Positions 33,869 through 42,069 of a stretch of 64,000 nt of DNA are shown in pieces; the first letter of the stretch is position 1; each line of letters opens with the position of its first letter. The DNA comes from Halobellus rufus (lineage in GTDB: Archaea; Halobacteriota; Halobacteria; Halobacteriales; Haloferacaceae). The position numbers and the translations under genes were made by a program. Where the stretch lies: positions 1 to 64,000 of the forward strand of contig NZ_BBJO01000024.1 in assembly GCF_000739575.1 (NCBI RefSeq). Reading direction: 5' to 3'. The notes below the pieces were generated by a model. That model did no database searches, was not told the origin of the DNA, and saw only the letters and a list, made by a program, of their open reading frames with translations.

Positions 33869-34494
33869 TGTGCGGCGGGCGCGGGACTCGGCTCCGCGGC
33901 GATACGGACGACGGTCGCGGTATCGAGGCCACCGAGAAGCCGCTCGTCGAGATCGGCGGCGTCTCGATGTTCGACCGCGTCGTCGACGCGCTGTCGGGGA
34001 GTCAGATCGGACGGAGCGAGGCGGGAGAAGGGACGATCCGCGCGGTCGTCTCACCGAACGCGCCCGCGACGGCCGAACGCGCCCGGGAACGGTCTCTTCC
34101 AGTCGTGGAGACGCCGGGTGAGGGGTACGTCGACGACCTGAACACCGCACTCGAAGCGGTCGGTCGCCCCGTGCTGACGGTCCCGGCGGACCTCCCGCTG
34201 CTCGCGCCCGAACACGTAGACGACGCCGTCGAGCGCGCTCGCAGCGCGCACTCGTCCGCGACGGCCGAACCCGAACCGACGTCGCTCACGGTCTGCGTCC
34301 CCGCGGCGCTGAAGCGACGGCTCGGCGCGTCGCTCGACACCGCCTTCGATCACGGTGGGCGGTCGGTCGCGCCGACCGGGCTGAACGTCGTCGGCGGCGA
34401 CGACGACACCGTGGCGTTGACGTACGACGCCCGCCTCGCGGTCAACGTGAATCGACCCGAAGACGTCGCGCTCGCGGAGGACCTGTGCGAGTGA
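33853..34494 (+). CDS. cobY: GTP:adenosylcobinamide-phosphate guanylyltransferase CobY
   Basis: 213-residue nucleotidyltransferase of the archaeal CobY type (non-orthologous to bacterial CobU): activates AdoCbi-phosphate with GTP. Motifs: MDALVMCGGRGTRLRGD (nucleotide binding), EKPLVEIGGVSMFDRVVDAL, TVPADLPLLAPEHVDDAV (metal Asp) and NVNRPEDVALAEDL. It lacks the kinase function of CobU, so salvaged cobinamide must be fed in through CbiZ and CbiB. It overlaps cobS and cobT. Confidence 0.94.
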   Translation: MDALVMCGGRGTRLRGDTDDGRGIEATEKPLVEIGGVSMFDRVVDALSGSQIGRSEAGEGTIRAVVSPNAPATAERARERSLPVVETPGEGYVDDLNTALEAVGRPVLTVPADLPLLAPEHVDDAVERARSAHSSATAEPEPTSLTVCVPAALKRRLGASLDTAFDHGGRSVAPTGLNVVGGDDDTVALTYDARLAVNVNRPEDVALAEDLCE

Positions 34495-35504
34495 TCCTCG
34501 TCGCGGGCGCGACCCGCACGGCGGAGATCGACGGCATCAGCGCCGCGGGGGCGACCCGCGACCTGCTCTTGCACACCCCGAGCGCCGACGCCGAGATCCT
34601 CGCGTACGGCGACACGGTGCGCGCGCCCGTGACGCCGGTGAGTCCGACGGGCTGTCCGACGCCCGCGGTCGTGACGCGCGGAGTCCGGGAGCTCCTCGGC
34701 TTCGACGTGACCGTCGTCGACGGGGGCCTCGCGCGTCCGACGGGCGCGCCGACCGTCTCGGTGGGCGCGCGTCCCGGCCGCGACGTCCGCGAACCGGACC
34801 CCGTCCAGACCGGCCCCGGGGCGTTCGCGGCCGCGAGGGAGTTCGGCCGCTCGCTGCCGGACGACCGGGTCGTCGTCGGCGAGACGATCCCCGGCGGGAC
34901 GACCACGGCGCTTGCCGTCCTCCGAGCGCTCGGCGAGGACGCCGTCGAGTCGACGTCGTCGTCGCTGCCGGAGAACCCACTCGAACTGAAGCGCCGCGTC
35001 GTCGACGCCGCCTTCTCCTCGTCGGACCTCGAGCCCGGAGCGGCCGCGCACAACCCCGAGCGCGCGGTCAGGTACGTCGGCGACCCGGTGCTGGCCGTTG
35101 CCGCGGGACTCACCGCGGGGGCGCTCGAATCCGGGACCGACGTGGTCCTCGGCGGCGGGACCCAACTGCTCGCGGTCGCTGCGCTCGTTCGCCACGCGGG
35201 CGTCCCCCGGCGCGCGACGCTCGCGACGACGACGTATCTCGCCGACGACGTGCCGGAGTTAGAGAGTGCGGCCGAGGCGCTCGGCCTCGACCGCCGCGTG
35301 TCCGATCCCGGCTTCGGCATCGACGAGGCGGGGCCGCTGTCGGCGTACGCCGACGGCGTCGCCAAGGAGGGTGCCGCGATGGGCGGCGCGCTCGCGCTCG
35401 CCGACGAGGCCGGACGGCTCGGGGAGGTGACCGACGCGACCCGGGCGGTGTTGGACCGCGTGACCGACGGCGAGCGGGAGGGGAGGACGGCCGATGGACC
35501 CTGA
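34485..35504 (+). CDS. cobT: Archaeal CobT-type phosphoribosyltransferase (NaMN:base)
   Basis: 339-residue UPF0284-type enzyme that transfers phosphoribose from nicotinate mononucleotide to the lower-ligand base to give alpha-ribazole phosphate. Recognisable segments: ILVAGATRTAEIDGISAAGAT, PVSPTGCPTPAVVTR, RVVVGETIPGGTTTALAVLRAL, VLGGGTQLLAVAALV and VAKEGAAMGGALALA. GTG start at 34485 overlaps cobY by 10 bp. The lower base used by haloarchaea is dimethylbenzimidazole; this cannot be read from sequence. Confidence 0.9.
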   Translation: MRVILVAGATRTAEIDGISAAGATRDLLLHTPSADAEILAYGDTVRAPVTPVSPTGCPTPAVVTRGVRELLGFDVTVVDGGLARPTGAPTVSVGARPGRDVREPDPVQTGPGAFAAAREFGRSLPDDRVVVGETIPGGTTTALAVLRALGEDAVESTSSSLPENPLELKRRVVDAAFSSSDLEPGAAAHNPERAVRYVGDPVLAVAAGLTAGALESGTDVVLGGGTQLLAVAALVRHAGVPRRATLATTTYLADDVPELESAAEALGLDRRVSDPGFGIDEAGPLSAYADGVAKEGAAMGGALALADEAGRLGEVTDATRAVLDRVTDGEREGRTADGP

Positions 35505-36501
35505 CAGCGTCGCGGCGGTCGGTCGCGTCCCCCACGGCGGCAACGACGACGCCGACGTGATCGACTTCAGCGCGAACACCAATCCTGTCAGGCCCGACGG
35601 AGTCGCCGACGTCTACGAGGCAGCGTTCGCCGAGTCGACCCGCTACGCCGACGGGTTCGACGACTTCCGGACCGCCGCCGCCGACTACGTCGACTGCGAT
35701 GCTGAGGACGTGATCCCGACGGCCGGCGGGCTCGCGGCGCTGCGGCTCGCCTTCGGCGTCACCGTCTCCCCCGGCGATCGGGTGCTCGTCCCCGAACCCA
35801 GTTTCGGCGAGTACGCGCGGGAGATCAGGCTGCAGGGCGGCGAGGCAGTCGGCGTCGCACACGGCGAGTTGCTCGATCGGGACCCGACAGACTTCGCCGC
35901 CGCGGTCGTCTGTACGCCGAACAACCCGACCGGCGAGCTCGCGGACCCCGAGCGGCTCCGGGCGTTCCTGGAGGCCTGTCGCGACACCGACACGCCGCTG
36001 ATCGCCGACGAGGCCTTCCTCGATTTCACCGACGCACCGAGCCTCGCCGGCGAGGCGGGTGTGATCGCGGCTCGATCGCTGACCAAGATGTTCGGCCTGC
36101 CCGGGATTCGCGCGGGGTTCGCGGTCGCGACCGGCGACCTCGGCGACCGGCTGCGGGCCGCCCGCCCGACGTGGGGGCTGTCGACGCCAGCGGCGGCCGT
36201 CGGGACGTACTGCCTCCGGCAGACGGAGTTCGTCGAGCGCACGTGCGAGCGGGTCGCGAGCGAGCGCGAGCGGATGCGCGAAGCGCTCTCGGCGCGATAC
36301 GACGTCGCGCCGTCGGACGCGCCGTTCCTCCTCGTCGACGTCGGCGGGGAGTCGGTCGACGCGGTGCTCGATCGAGCGCGTCGTCGCGGGATCGCGATCC
36401 GCGACGCGCGGACCTTCGCGAGGTTGGACTCGCACGTGCGCGTGGCCGTGCGTCGACCGCACGAGAACGACCTGCTGCTCGACGCGCTGCTGGACCGATG
36501 A
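35494..36501 (+). CDS. cobD: L-threonine-O-3-phosphate decarboxylase CobD
   Basis: 335-residue PLP aminotransferase-fold decarboxylase that makes (R)-1-amino-2-propanol phosphate, the linker used by CbiB. Features: VPHGGNDDADVIDFSANTNP, TAGGLAALRLAF, the CTPNNPTGE segment, ADEAFLDFTD (PLP Asp) and SLTKMFGLPGIRAGF with the PLP lysine. The C-terminal DSHVRVAVRRPHENDLLLDAL has the carboxylate-binding Arg. It overlaps cobT by 11 bp and cbiZ by 4 bp (ATGA). Confidence 0.92.
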   Translation: MDPDSVAAVGRVPHGGNDDADVIDFSANTNPVRPDGVADVYEAAFAESTRYADGFDDFRTAAADYVDCDAEDVIPTAGGLAALRLAFGVTVSPGDRVLVPEPSFGEYAREIRLQGGEAVGVAHGELLDRDPTDFAAAVVCTPNNPTGELADPERLRAFLEACRDTDTPLIADEAFLDFTDAPSLAGEAGVIAARSLTKMFGLPGIRAGFAVATGDLGDRLRAARPTWGLSTPAAAVGTYCLRQTEFVERTCERVASERERMREALSARYDVAPSDAPFLLVDVGGESVDAVLDRARRRGIAIRDARTFARLDSHVRVAVRRPHENDLLLDALLDR

Positions 36502-37301
36502 GCGATATGTCTGGCGGGCGGAAACCTGCAAACGATCCGATCTTCGAGACGACCGTTCGCGATGAGGTTTGCCGGCTCTCCCGGCCGGGCACGCGGTGGC
36601 TCTCGACGGGATACGGCGGCGGGGAGTCGGTCGGGGACCGCGCGTTCCTCGTGTCGGTGCCGGAGGGCTGGGACGACGTCGACGTGGCGGCGTACGTCGT
36701 CCGTCGTCGCCGTGACGCCGGCTTCGACGAGGCAGCCGATCCGGCGGACGCGCCGCTGGACGCCGCACCGGCGCTCCTCACCGGCGTCTCGATGCGTCAC
36801 GCGCGACGCGCCCGACTCGGACCCGTCGAGGCGATCGTCACGGCGGGCGTGAGCAACCCGGCGGCGTTGCCGATTGCAGCGGCTGACGGGAGCGAAGCGC
36901 AGGCGGGCGAGCGCGTCGACGAAGCACAGCACGACGGCACGGTCAACGTCGTCCTCGGGACGACGCGGTCGCTCGCGTCGGGCGCGCTCGCGAACCTCGT
37001 CGCGGTCGCCGCCGAGGCGAAAGCGGCGACGCTGCTCGACCGGACGGGCTTTCCGGGGACGACCTCCGACGCGGTGCTCGTCGGCTGCGACCCCGAGGGC
37101 GAGTCGGCGACGTTCTCGGGGAGCGCGACGCCGGTCGGGTCGGCCGCGCGCGCCTGCGTCCGCGACGCCCTGCTGGCCGCGTTGGACGCGAGGTACGGCG
37201 ACGAGGAACCGCCCGACACCGTCGAGAAGGCGGAGTACGGCGTCGTGACGGGTGAACGGGCTCGCGTCAGTCGGATTGGGGACGACGCGCAGAGAGACTG
37301 A
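36498..37301 (+). CDS. cbiZ: Adenosylcobinamide amidohydrolase CbiZ
   Basis: 267-residue amidase that removes the aminopropanol arm from salvaged adenosylcobinamide (or pseudocobalamin) to return adenosylcobyric acid. Segments: WLSTGYGGGESVGDRAFLVSVP, ALLTGVSMRHARRARLGPVEAIVTAGVSNPAA, NVVLGTTRSLASGALANLVAVAAEAKAATL and GFPGTTSDAVLVGCDP. CbiZ plus CbiB and CobY is the archaeal route for corrinoid salvage. It shares ATGA with the cobD stop and ends the operon; a 228-bp spacer follows. Confidence 0.93.
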   Translation: MSDMSGGRKPANDPIFETTVRDEVCRLSRPGTRWLSTGYGGGESVGDRAFLVSVPEGWDDVDVAAYVVRRRRDAGFDEAADPADAPLDAAPALLTGVSMRHARRARLGPVEAIVTAGVSNPAALPIAAADGSEAQAGERVDEAQHDGTVNVVLGTTRSLASGALANLVAVAAEAKAATLLDRTGFPGTTSDAVLVGCDPEGESATFSGSATPVGSAARACVRDALLAALDARYGDEEPPDTVEKAEYGVVTGERARVSRIGDDAQRD

Positions 37302-37529
37302 GCCGTCGCTGGCGGCCGGGTTCTGCACCGCCTCGCGGCGCTCGTGGGGGCTGGCGAACAGTCGGCACCCGCGCGCGACGACGGCCCCGCCACCGTCGTC
37401 GCCGTCGCTCCCGCGTCGGCGTGCCGAGCAATCACGGCCCGACGCGGGACGGTCATCAGATCACACGACCGCTGGCCGCTCGATCGCATATAAAATCTCG
37501 CCGGGCACGTGACCGATCGTCACAGGCCC
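37302..37529. other. Spacer after cbiZ with a structured, promoter-like element
   Basis: 228 bp without a gene. It contains GGCGAACAG (37353-37361), an 8-bp perfect stem GACGACGG/CCGTCGTC (37377-37384 and 37393-37400), TCAGATCAC (37456-37464), CTGGCCGC and ATATAAAA (37488-37495). The layout repeats that before hisF. Transcription to the right from about 37520 would run into the 3' end of an opposite-strand gene, so it could make an antisense or independent small RNA. Confidence 0.5.
37456..37495 (+). promoter_or_regulatory. Promoter-like element TCAGATCAC-N8-CTGGCCGC-N8-ATATAAA, copy 2
   Basis: Same motif order and spacing as the element at 18089-18127: TCAGATCAC starts 32 nt before ATATAAAA, with CTGGCCGC between. 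No plus-strand gene follows. The copy may be a true promoter for an unannotated RNA, or a second member of a dispersed element. Confidence 0.55.
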
Positions 37530-38033
37530 CTACGTTCGGTCCACCGTCAGCAACAGACCACCGAAGACGAACAGGAGGAGGACGCCGATCGGCAGGGGGA
37601 GCCCCGGGAACCCGCGCGTCACGAGGAGGTACGTGGACGCGGCGAAGAGGACGCCGGTGAGCGTCAGCAACCCGCCGAGCAGTCGAACCGGATCGAACGG
37701 ACCGCTTTCGACGCGCTCCTCGGCGCGGTAATACAGGAGCGAGAGCACGACCGCGAGCGCGAGTACGAGCGCGCCGGCGGCCCAGACCTGATAGGCCGCT
37801 TGGATCGTCTGGCCGGCCTGAAACGCCGTCGCCGAGAGCGGATCAGAGACGCTGACGCCGCGAGCGGCGGGCACGCCGTAGGCGTAGCGGATCTGAAAGA
37901 ACGGGAACCTGACGAAGAGAACAGCGCCGCCGGAGACGCCCGTCGAGTACGTGACGTTCCACGGCACGAGCGCGGCGATCCACGTCGAGACGACGGCCAG
38001 CGCCCCCGCGTACTCCGATCGAACCCAGACCAT
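37530..38033 (-). CDS. Haloarchaeal membrane protein (DUF7549-like)
   Basis: 167-residue protein with four hydrophobic helices (YAGALAVVSTWIAALVPWNVT, VWAAGALVLALAVVLSLLYY, LLGGLLTLTGVLFAASTYLLV, PIGVLLLFVFGGLLLTV) and a short hydrophilic loop (FPFFQIRYAYGVPAARGVSVSDP). From memory it resembles DUF7549. No enzymatic motif. It is monocistronic on the minus strand, 78 bp from alanine dehydrogenase. Confidence 0.65.
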   Translation of the reverse strand: MVWVRSEYAGALAVVSTWIAALVPWNVTYSTGVSGGAVLFVRFPFFQIRYAYGVPAARGVSVSDPLSATAFQAGQTIQAAYQVWAAGALVLALAVVLSLLYYRAEERVESGPFDPVRLLGGLLTLTGVLFAASTYLLVTRGFPGLPLPIGVLLLFVFGGLLLTVDRT

Positions 38034-38111
38034 ACCTGCCCACCGTCTGCCGGTCTGTAAAAGCTACCGGAGCGGCGGGTCGCGAGGCCGGCGTCGACGC
38101 GGACCGTCGAC

Positions 38112-39101
38112 CTACGCGAGACCGAGCAGGTCGAAGGCGTATCCGTTGCCCTTCTCGGTCGCGTGCTCGTAGACGACGTGGGCCGCGGCGACGTCCTGGA
38201 TCGCGAGTCCGGTCGAATCGAAGACCGAGATGCCGTCTTCGGCCGTCCGTCCCGACTTCTTCTCGGTGACGATCTCGCCGACCGAGCCGTAGATGTCGTC
38301 GTCCGCGAGGACGCCCTCGCTCCAGGGGACGTTGATCTCGCCGGAGTGCGTCGTCTGCTCGTAGTCGTCGATGACGAGCTTCGCGTCGAGCAGGATCTCG
38401 TCGGCCAGTTCGTGTTTCCCCTCGGCGTCCGCACCCATCGCGTTGACGTGCGTGTGCTCGCCGAGGTCCTCGCGGTCGACGATCGGCGATTCGACGGGTG
38501 TGACCGTCGAGAGGACGTCGCAGGAGGCGGCCTCCTCGATCGATCCCGCGCGGACGTCGAACTCGTCCTCGAAGGTGTCGATGAAATCGGCGACGCGCTC
38601 CTCGTCGAGATCGGAGACGACGACCGTCTGGATGTCGCGGACCTCCGCGATAGCGCGGAGTTGGGTGTAGGACTGCACGCCCGCGCCGACGATTCCGAGG
38701 GAGGTCGCGTCCGGGACAGCGAGGTGGTCGGTCGCGACGGCCGCGGCCGCGCCGGTGCGGAGCATCGTCAGCTCTCGGCCATCCATGATCGACAGCGGCA
38801 CGGCGGTTTCGGGGTCCGAGTAGATCATCGTCCCCAGCACCGTCGGCAACTCGAACTTCTCGGGGTTGTCGGGGTGGACGTTCACCCACTTGACGCCCGC
38901 GGCGTCCCACTCGCCCGCGTCCAGATACGCCGGCATCGACCGGAAGTCGCCGTTGTACTGCGGCAGGTCGATGTACGATTTCGGCGGCATCTGCGCGTCG
39001 CCGCGCTCGAAGGCGGCGAACGCGTCCTCGATCGCCGGCACGAGCTCACTCATCGACGCGTTCTCGTGGACGTCCGTCCCGTTCAACAGGAGCGTCTCCA
39101 T
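38112..39101 (-). CDS. Alanine dehydrogenase / ornithine cyclodeaminase family
   Basis: 329-residue NAD(P)-dependent OCD/mu-crystallin family enzyme. Features: SMSELVPAIEDAFAAFERGD, MPAYLDAGEWDAAGVKWVNVHPDNP, the Rossmann motif SLGIVGAGVQSYTQLRAIAEVRDI and THVNAMGADAEGKHELADE. The archaeal members are alanine dehydrogenases; ornithine cyclodeaminase is the alternative. Pyruvate to alanine conversion would link carbon and nitrogen metabolism. The ATG at 39101 is preceded by a GGAGG that touches the start codon, too close to be a ribosome site. It is upstream of no obvious partner. Confidence 0.88.
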   Translation of the reverse strand: METLLLNGTDVHENASMSELVPAIEDAFAAFERGDAQMPPKSYIDLPQYNGDFRSMPAYLDAGEWDAAGVKWVNVHPDNPEKFELPTVLGTMIYSDPETAVPLSIMDGRELTMLRTGAAAAVATDHLAVPDATSLGIVGAGVQSYTQLRAIAEVRDIQTVVVSDLDEERVADFIDTFEDEFDVRAGSIEEAASCDVLSTVTPVESPIVDREDLGEHTHVNAMGADAEGKHELADEILLDAKLVIDDYEQTTHSGEINVPWSEGVLADDDIYGSVGEIVTEKKSGRTAEDGISVFDSTGLAIQDVAAAHVVYEHATEKGNGYAFDLLGLA

Positions 39102-39366
39102 ACCTCCGGGTTCGTGGGAGATACACTTAACTCATCGCATTTCTGGATAGGATACCACTGAGGAGAGCTAAATGAGATATCTATCTAAATATACTCTGTC
39201 TAGTGGATTCTTTTGGGTGGCGTAGCCACTGTTGTTGACAGCGCTGGCCACGCCGAAGCGACGCGCTAGGGGCGATTCGGCGTCGAAAGAAGATCGGTTG
39301 CAGTCGGACGGAGCCGACGAAGCGGTGCGGTGGCGTTCGGGGGAGAGGGTTCCTACGGGACTGCGC
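39102..39366. other. Spacer with an AT-rich patch and a hairpin, after the thermosome gene
   Basis: 265 bp. 39140-39215 is AT-rich (TAAATGAGATATCTATCTAAATATAC). GGCGTAGCCA (39219-39228) and TGGCCACGCC (39245-39254) pair with one mismatch. This may terminate the thermosome transcript, about 110 nt after its stop, or carry the promoter of the alanine dehydrogenase gene. Confidence 0.4.
39219..39254 (-). terminator. Candidate hairpin downstream of the thermosome gene
   Basis: Imperfect stem GGCGTAGCCA/TGGCCACGCC (9 of 10 pairs) with a 16-nt loop. On the minus strand it is followed by CCCAAAAGAATCC rather than a T run, so termination is uncertain. Confidence 0.3.
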
Positions 39367-41043
39367 TCACATCGCGCCGCCCATACCGCCCATGCCGCCC
39401 ATACCACCCATGCCGCCGCCGGGTGCGCCGCCTTCTTCCTCGCCGTCGCCGCTGGTGCTCAGCTCGTCGGCGGCGATGATGTCGTCGATCTTGAGGACGA
39501 GGTTCGCGGCCTCGGTGGCCGAGGAGAGCGCCTGCTCCTTGGAGTGGGCCGGTTCGACGACGCCGGCGTCGAAGGTGTCCTCGACGTCGCCGCTGAAGAC
39601 GTTCAGGCCCGCGCGGACGTCGCCGTTCTCGTGGGCCTCGCGGAGGCTGACGAGCGTGTCGATGGAGTCGAGACCGGCGTTCTCCGCGAGGACGCGGGGT
39701 ACGAGTTCGACCGCGTCGGCGAAGGCTTCGACGGCGAGCTGCTCGCGGCCGCCGACGGAGCCGGCGTAGCTACGGAGCCGCCGGGCGAGTTCGACCTCGA
39801 TGGCGCCGCCGCCGGCGACGACGCGGCCGTCGGAGACGGTCGTCGAGACGACGTCGAGCGCGTCGGTGACGCCGCGCTCGATCTCGTCGACGACGTGGTC
39901 GGTCGAGCCGCGCAGCAGCAGCGTGACGCCGTGGGACTCGTCGTCGAGACCCTCGACGTAGAACAGTTCGTCCTCGCCGTCGCGGCGGACCGAGCCGCGA
40001 CCGAGGTCGGCCGCTTCCAGGGTGTCGAGGTCGGAGACGACGCTGCCGCCGACGACGTCACGCAGGAACGCGATGTCGGACTTCTTCGTCCGGCGGACCG
40101 CGAGGATGCCCTCCTTCGCGAGGTAGTGCTGGGCCATGTCGTCGATGCCCTTCTGACAGAAGACCACGTCGGCACCGGAGTCGACGATCTGCTGGACCTT
40201 CTGCTTGAGCTGTTTCTCCTCCTGATCGAGGAACTGCTGGAGCTGATCGGGGGACTCGATGTTGACCTGCGTGTCGACGTCGGCCTCCTCGATCTCGATC
40301 GGTTCGTTGAGGAGCAGCACGTCGGCCTCGTCGAACTCGGTCGGCATGTCGTCGTGGACGGCGTCCTTGTCGATGACTGCGCCGTTGAGCAGTTCGGACT
40401 CGGCGGTCGAACGCCCCGTCTGCGTCTCGATGTTGGCGTTCGCGAGGTCGACGACGTGGGAGCCGTCGTCGGCCTCGACGGTCACCGCGCTGACGGTGTC
40501 GACGATGAGGTCGGCGAGGAGGTCCTTGTTGAGTTCGGAGCTCTTGCCGGTCATCGACGTCTCGGCGACCTTCTTGAGAAGTTCCGTGTCGTCGGGCTCG
40601 ACGTTCTCGGCGATGTCGTCGACCTGCGCGCGGGCCTCCTGGCTCGCGAGGTGGAAGCCCTTGATGATCGCCGTCGGGTGGATGTCCTGTTCGAGGAGGT
40701 CCTGCGCGTTCTTGAGGAGTTCACCCGCCGTCGCGACCGCGGTCGTCGTTCCGTCGCCGGCCTCGTCCTCCTGGGTCTCGGCGACCTCGACGATCATCTC
40801 GGCCGTCGGGTTGTCGATGTCCATCTCCTTGAGGATAGTGACCCCGTCGTTCGTGATGGTCACGTCTCCCATCGAGTCGACGAGCATCTTGTCCATCCCT
40901 TTCGGGCCGAGTGTCGAGCGTACTGCCTCCGCGACTGCCCGAGCGGCCTGAATGTTGTACTCCTGCGCGTCGCGGTCCTTGACGCGCTGGGCGTCCTCGC
41001 CCATAATGATCATCGGCTGACCCTGCTGCATTCGCTGACTCAT
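39367..41043 (-). CDS. thsA: Thermosome subunit (group II chaperonin, CCT-type)
   Basis: 558-residue ATP-dependent chaperonin. Start segment MSQRMQQGQPMII, then STLGPKGMDKMLVDSMGDVTITNDG, catalytic GDGTTTAVATAGELL, the GGGAIEVELARRLRSYA segment, and a Gly-Met repeat tail (GGMGGMGGM). The Asp in DGTTT and a family-typical TS (SMGD) are present. Start at 41043 is chosen; an ATG six nt upstream (41049) is an alternative, and a TATA-like TTTTTTATAG at 41069-41078 fits either. Haloarchaea have several thermosome genes; which numbered subunit this is cannot be decided. Confidence 0.95.
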   Translation of the reverse strand: MSQRMQQGQPMIIMGEDAQRVKDRDAQEYNIQAARAVAEAVRSTLGPKGMDKMLVDSMGDVTITNDGVTILKEMDIDNPTAEMIVEVAETQEDEAGDGTTTAVATAGELLKNAQDLLEQDIHPTAIIKGFHLASQEARAQVDDIAENVEPDDTELLKKVAETSMTGKSSELNKDLLADLIVDTVSAVTVEADDGSHVVDLANANIETQTGRSTAESELLNGAVIDKDAVHDDMPTEFDEADVLLLNEPIEIEEADVDTQVNIESPDQLQQFLDQEEKQLKQKVQQIVDSGADVVFCQKGIDDMAQHYLAKEGILAVRRTKKSDIAFLRDVVGGSVVSDLDTLEAADLGRGSVRRDGEDELFYVEGLDDESHGVTLLLRGSTDHVVDEIERGVTDALDVVSTTVSDGRVVAGGGAIEVELARRLRSYAGSVGGREQLAVEAFADAVELVPRVLAENAGLDSIDTLVSLREAHENGDVRAGLNVFSGDVEDTFDAGVVEPAHSKEQALSSATEAANLVLKIDDIIAADELSTSGDGEEEGGAPGGGMGGMGGMGGMGGAM

Positions 41044-41068
41044 AGACATCGACTGATTGTTTGTGATT

Positions 41069-41078
41069 CTATAAAAAA
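41069..41078 (-). promoter_or_regulatory. Thermosome TATA box
   Basis: Reads TTTTTTATAG on the minus strand, centred about 27-30 nt before the chosen ATG. Heat-shock genes in haloarchaea have strong TATA boxes; the long T run is unusual in this GC-rich genome. Confidence 0.55.
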
Positions 41079-41321
41079 GCACCGTTTTCGGCCGTTTCGT
41101 GGATCAGCACAGAGAGCGCGTGTTAGCACGGTAAACCGCACAAATCGGTTACTCAACGCCGATAGCGTGTGATATAGTGTGACACGGATGGCCACGAGAG
41201 TCGTACCCGTGGACGTCGATTTAAGTACCACTCCGTGCGCCGAGCGACAGAGACGGGTCTCAGCGCGGTACTAAGCAAAAAATGAGCGGCGCGGTTCGGC
41301 GCGTCCGCAGACCGTCCTCGG

Positions 41322-41495
41322 TTACAGTTCCTCGGGCAGTTCGTCGGCGACGAACGGCCGCTCCCCCGACGGCTCGAACGGCGGGAGCTCGTCGTCGGTA
41401 TCGAGCGCCTCCATCTCCTCCTCGTAGAGTTCCTCTTGGAGCTGGCTGCGTTTGTTCCGGCCCTTGCGCTCCCGGCCATTTTTCGTATCAGGCAT
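41322..41495 (-). CDS. Small acidic haloarchaeal protein
   Basis: 57-residue protein, MPDTKNGRERKGRNKRSQLQEELYEEEME with a basic start, then an acidic end (DTDDELPPFEPSGERPFVADELPEEL). Charge is segregated, basic then acidic, and the middle is a single predicted helix. No domain recognised. The ATG at 41495 is preferred to one nine codons upstream because the basic stretch starts right after it. It is short but its bias and start context look real. Confidence 0.6.
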   Translation of the reverse strand: MPDTKNGRERKGRNKRSQLQEELYEEEMEALDTDDELPPFEPSGERPFVADELPEEL

Positions 41496-41669
41496 TGTCA
41501 ACCGTGTCGACGCCTCGCACACTCATTAACTTTGTGGAGCGTCTCAATTTTCGAAAAGGAAGCCTCGCGGTCGTCATCCACGTCGACGACACGGATCACC
41601 GTCCGGCGTCACGAATCACGTTCGTTCACTCGACGGCGACACCTCTCGCGAGGGTAGCGATTCGAGAAA

Positions 41670-41750
41670 CGCCAGGACAGGGATTTGAACCCTGGATCCC
41701 AGAGGGAACACGCTTTCCAGGCGTGCGCCTTACCACTCGGCCATCCTGGC
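41670..41750 (-). tRNA. tRNA-Ser (anticodon GGA)
   Basis: 81-nt tRNA on the minus strand: acceptor GCCAGGA pairs with TCCTGGC, D-stem GCC/GGC, anticodon stem CACGC/GCGTG around loop CTGGAAA (anticodon GGA), a long variable arm (TCCC..TGGGA) typical of tRNA-Ser, and T-arm CAGGG/CCCTG with loop TTCAAAT. The discriminator base is G and CCA is not encoded. It reads UCC and UCU codons. The next gene, a small membrane protein, is 27 bp upstream. Confidence 0.97.
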
Positions 41751-41777
41751 TCGAACGGAGGTAACCTACTGAATCGT

Positions 41778-41981
41778 TTAAGTCCTTCCCTTCGCCGCGA
41801 GTCGCGGCTCGGCGACGTACGAAATTCCGCCGACGGCGACGCCGATGCCGACGGCGACGCCCCCCGCGAACGGCAGGCCGACCCCGAGCGGCTCGACGAG
41901 CAGCCGGTAGCCCTGCACGAGCACGAGGAACGTCAGCGCGCCGACGAGCCCCCACAGGAGCGCCGATCGAGTGCGAGTCAC
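41778..41981 (-). CDS. Small two-helix membrane protein
   Basis: 67-residue protein with two hydrophobic helices (LLWGLVGALTFLVLVQGYRLLVEPLGVG, FAGGVAVGIGVAVGGISYV) and a basic C-terminus. No family recognised. GTG start at 41981. It lies between the tRNA gene and cydB, transcribed with cydB in the same direction but 88 bp downstream, so it could be in the cyd transcript. Confidence 0.55.
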   Translation of the reverse strand: MTRTRSALLWGLVGALTFLVLVQGYRLLVEPLGVGLPFAGGVAVGIGVAVGGISYVAEPRLAAKGRT

Positions 41982-42069
41982 GTCCGGAGGGAGCCGTCCG
42001 ACCGGCTAAAATCTCTCGTTCCGGCGTCGAGTCCGATGATCACGACGGCAGCGCCGGACGCGAGGTCGT

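Noticed and set aside
39115-39135. GGAGG before alanine dehydrogenase as a ribosome-binding site
   Set aside because: It touches the start codon; the spacing is too short for a Shine-Dalgarno interaction.
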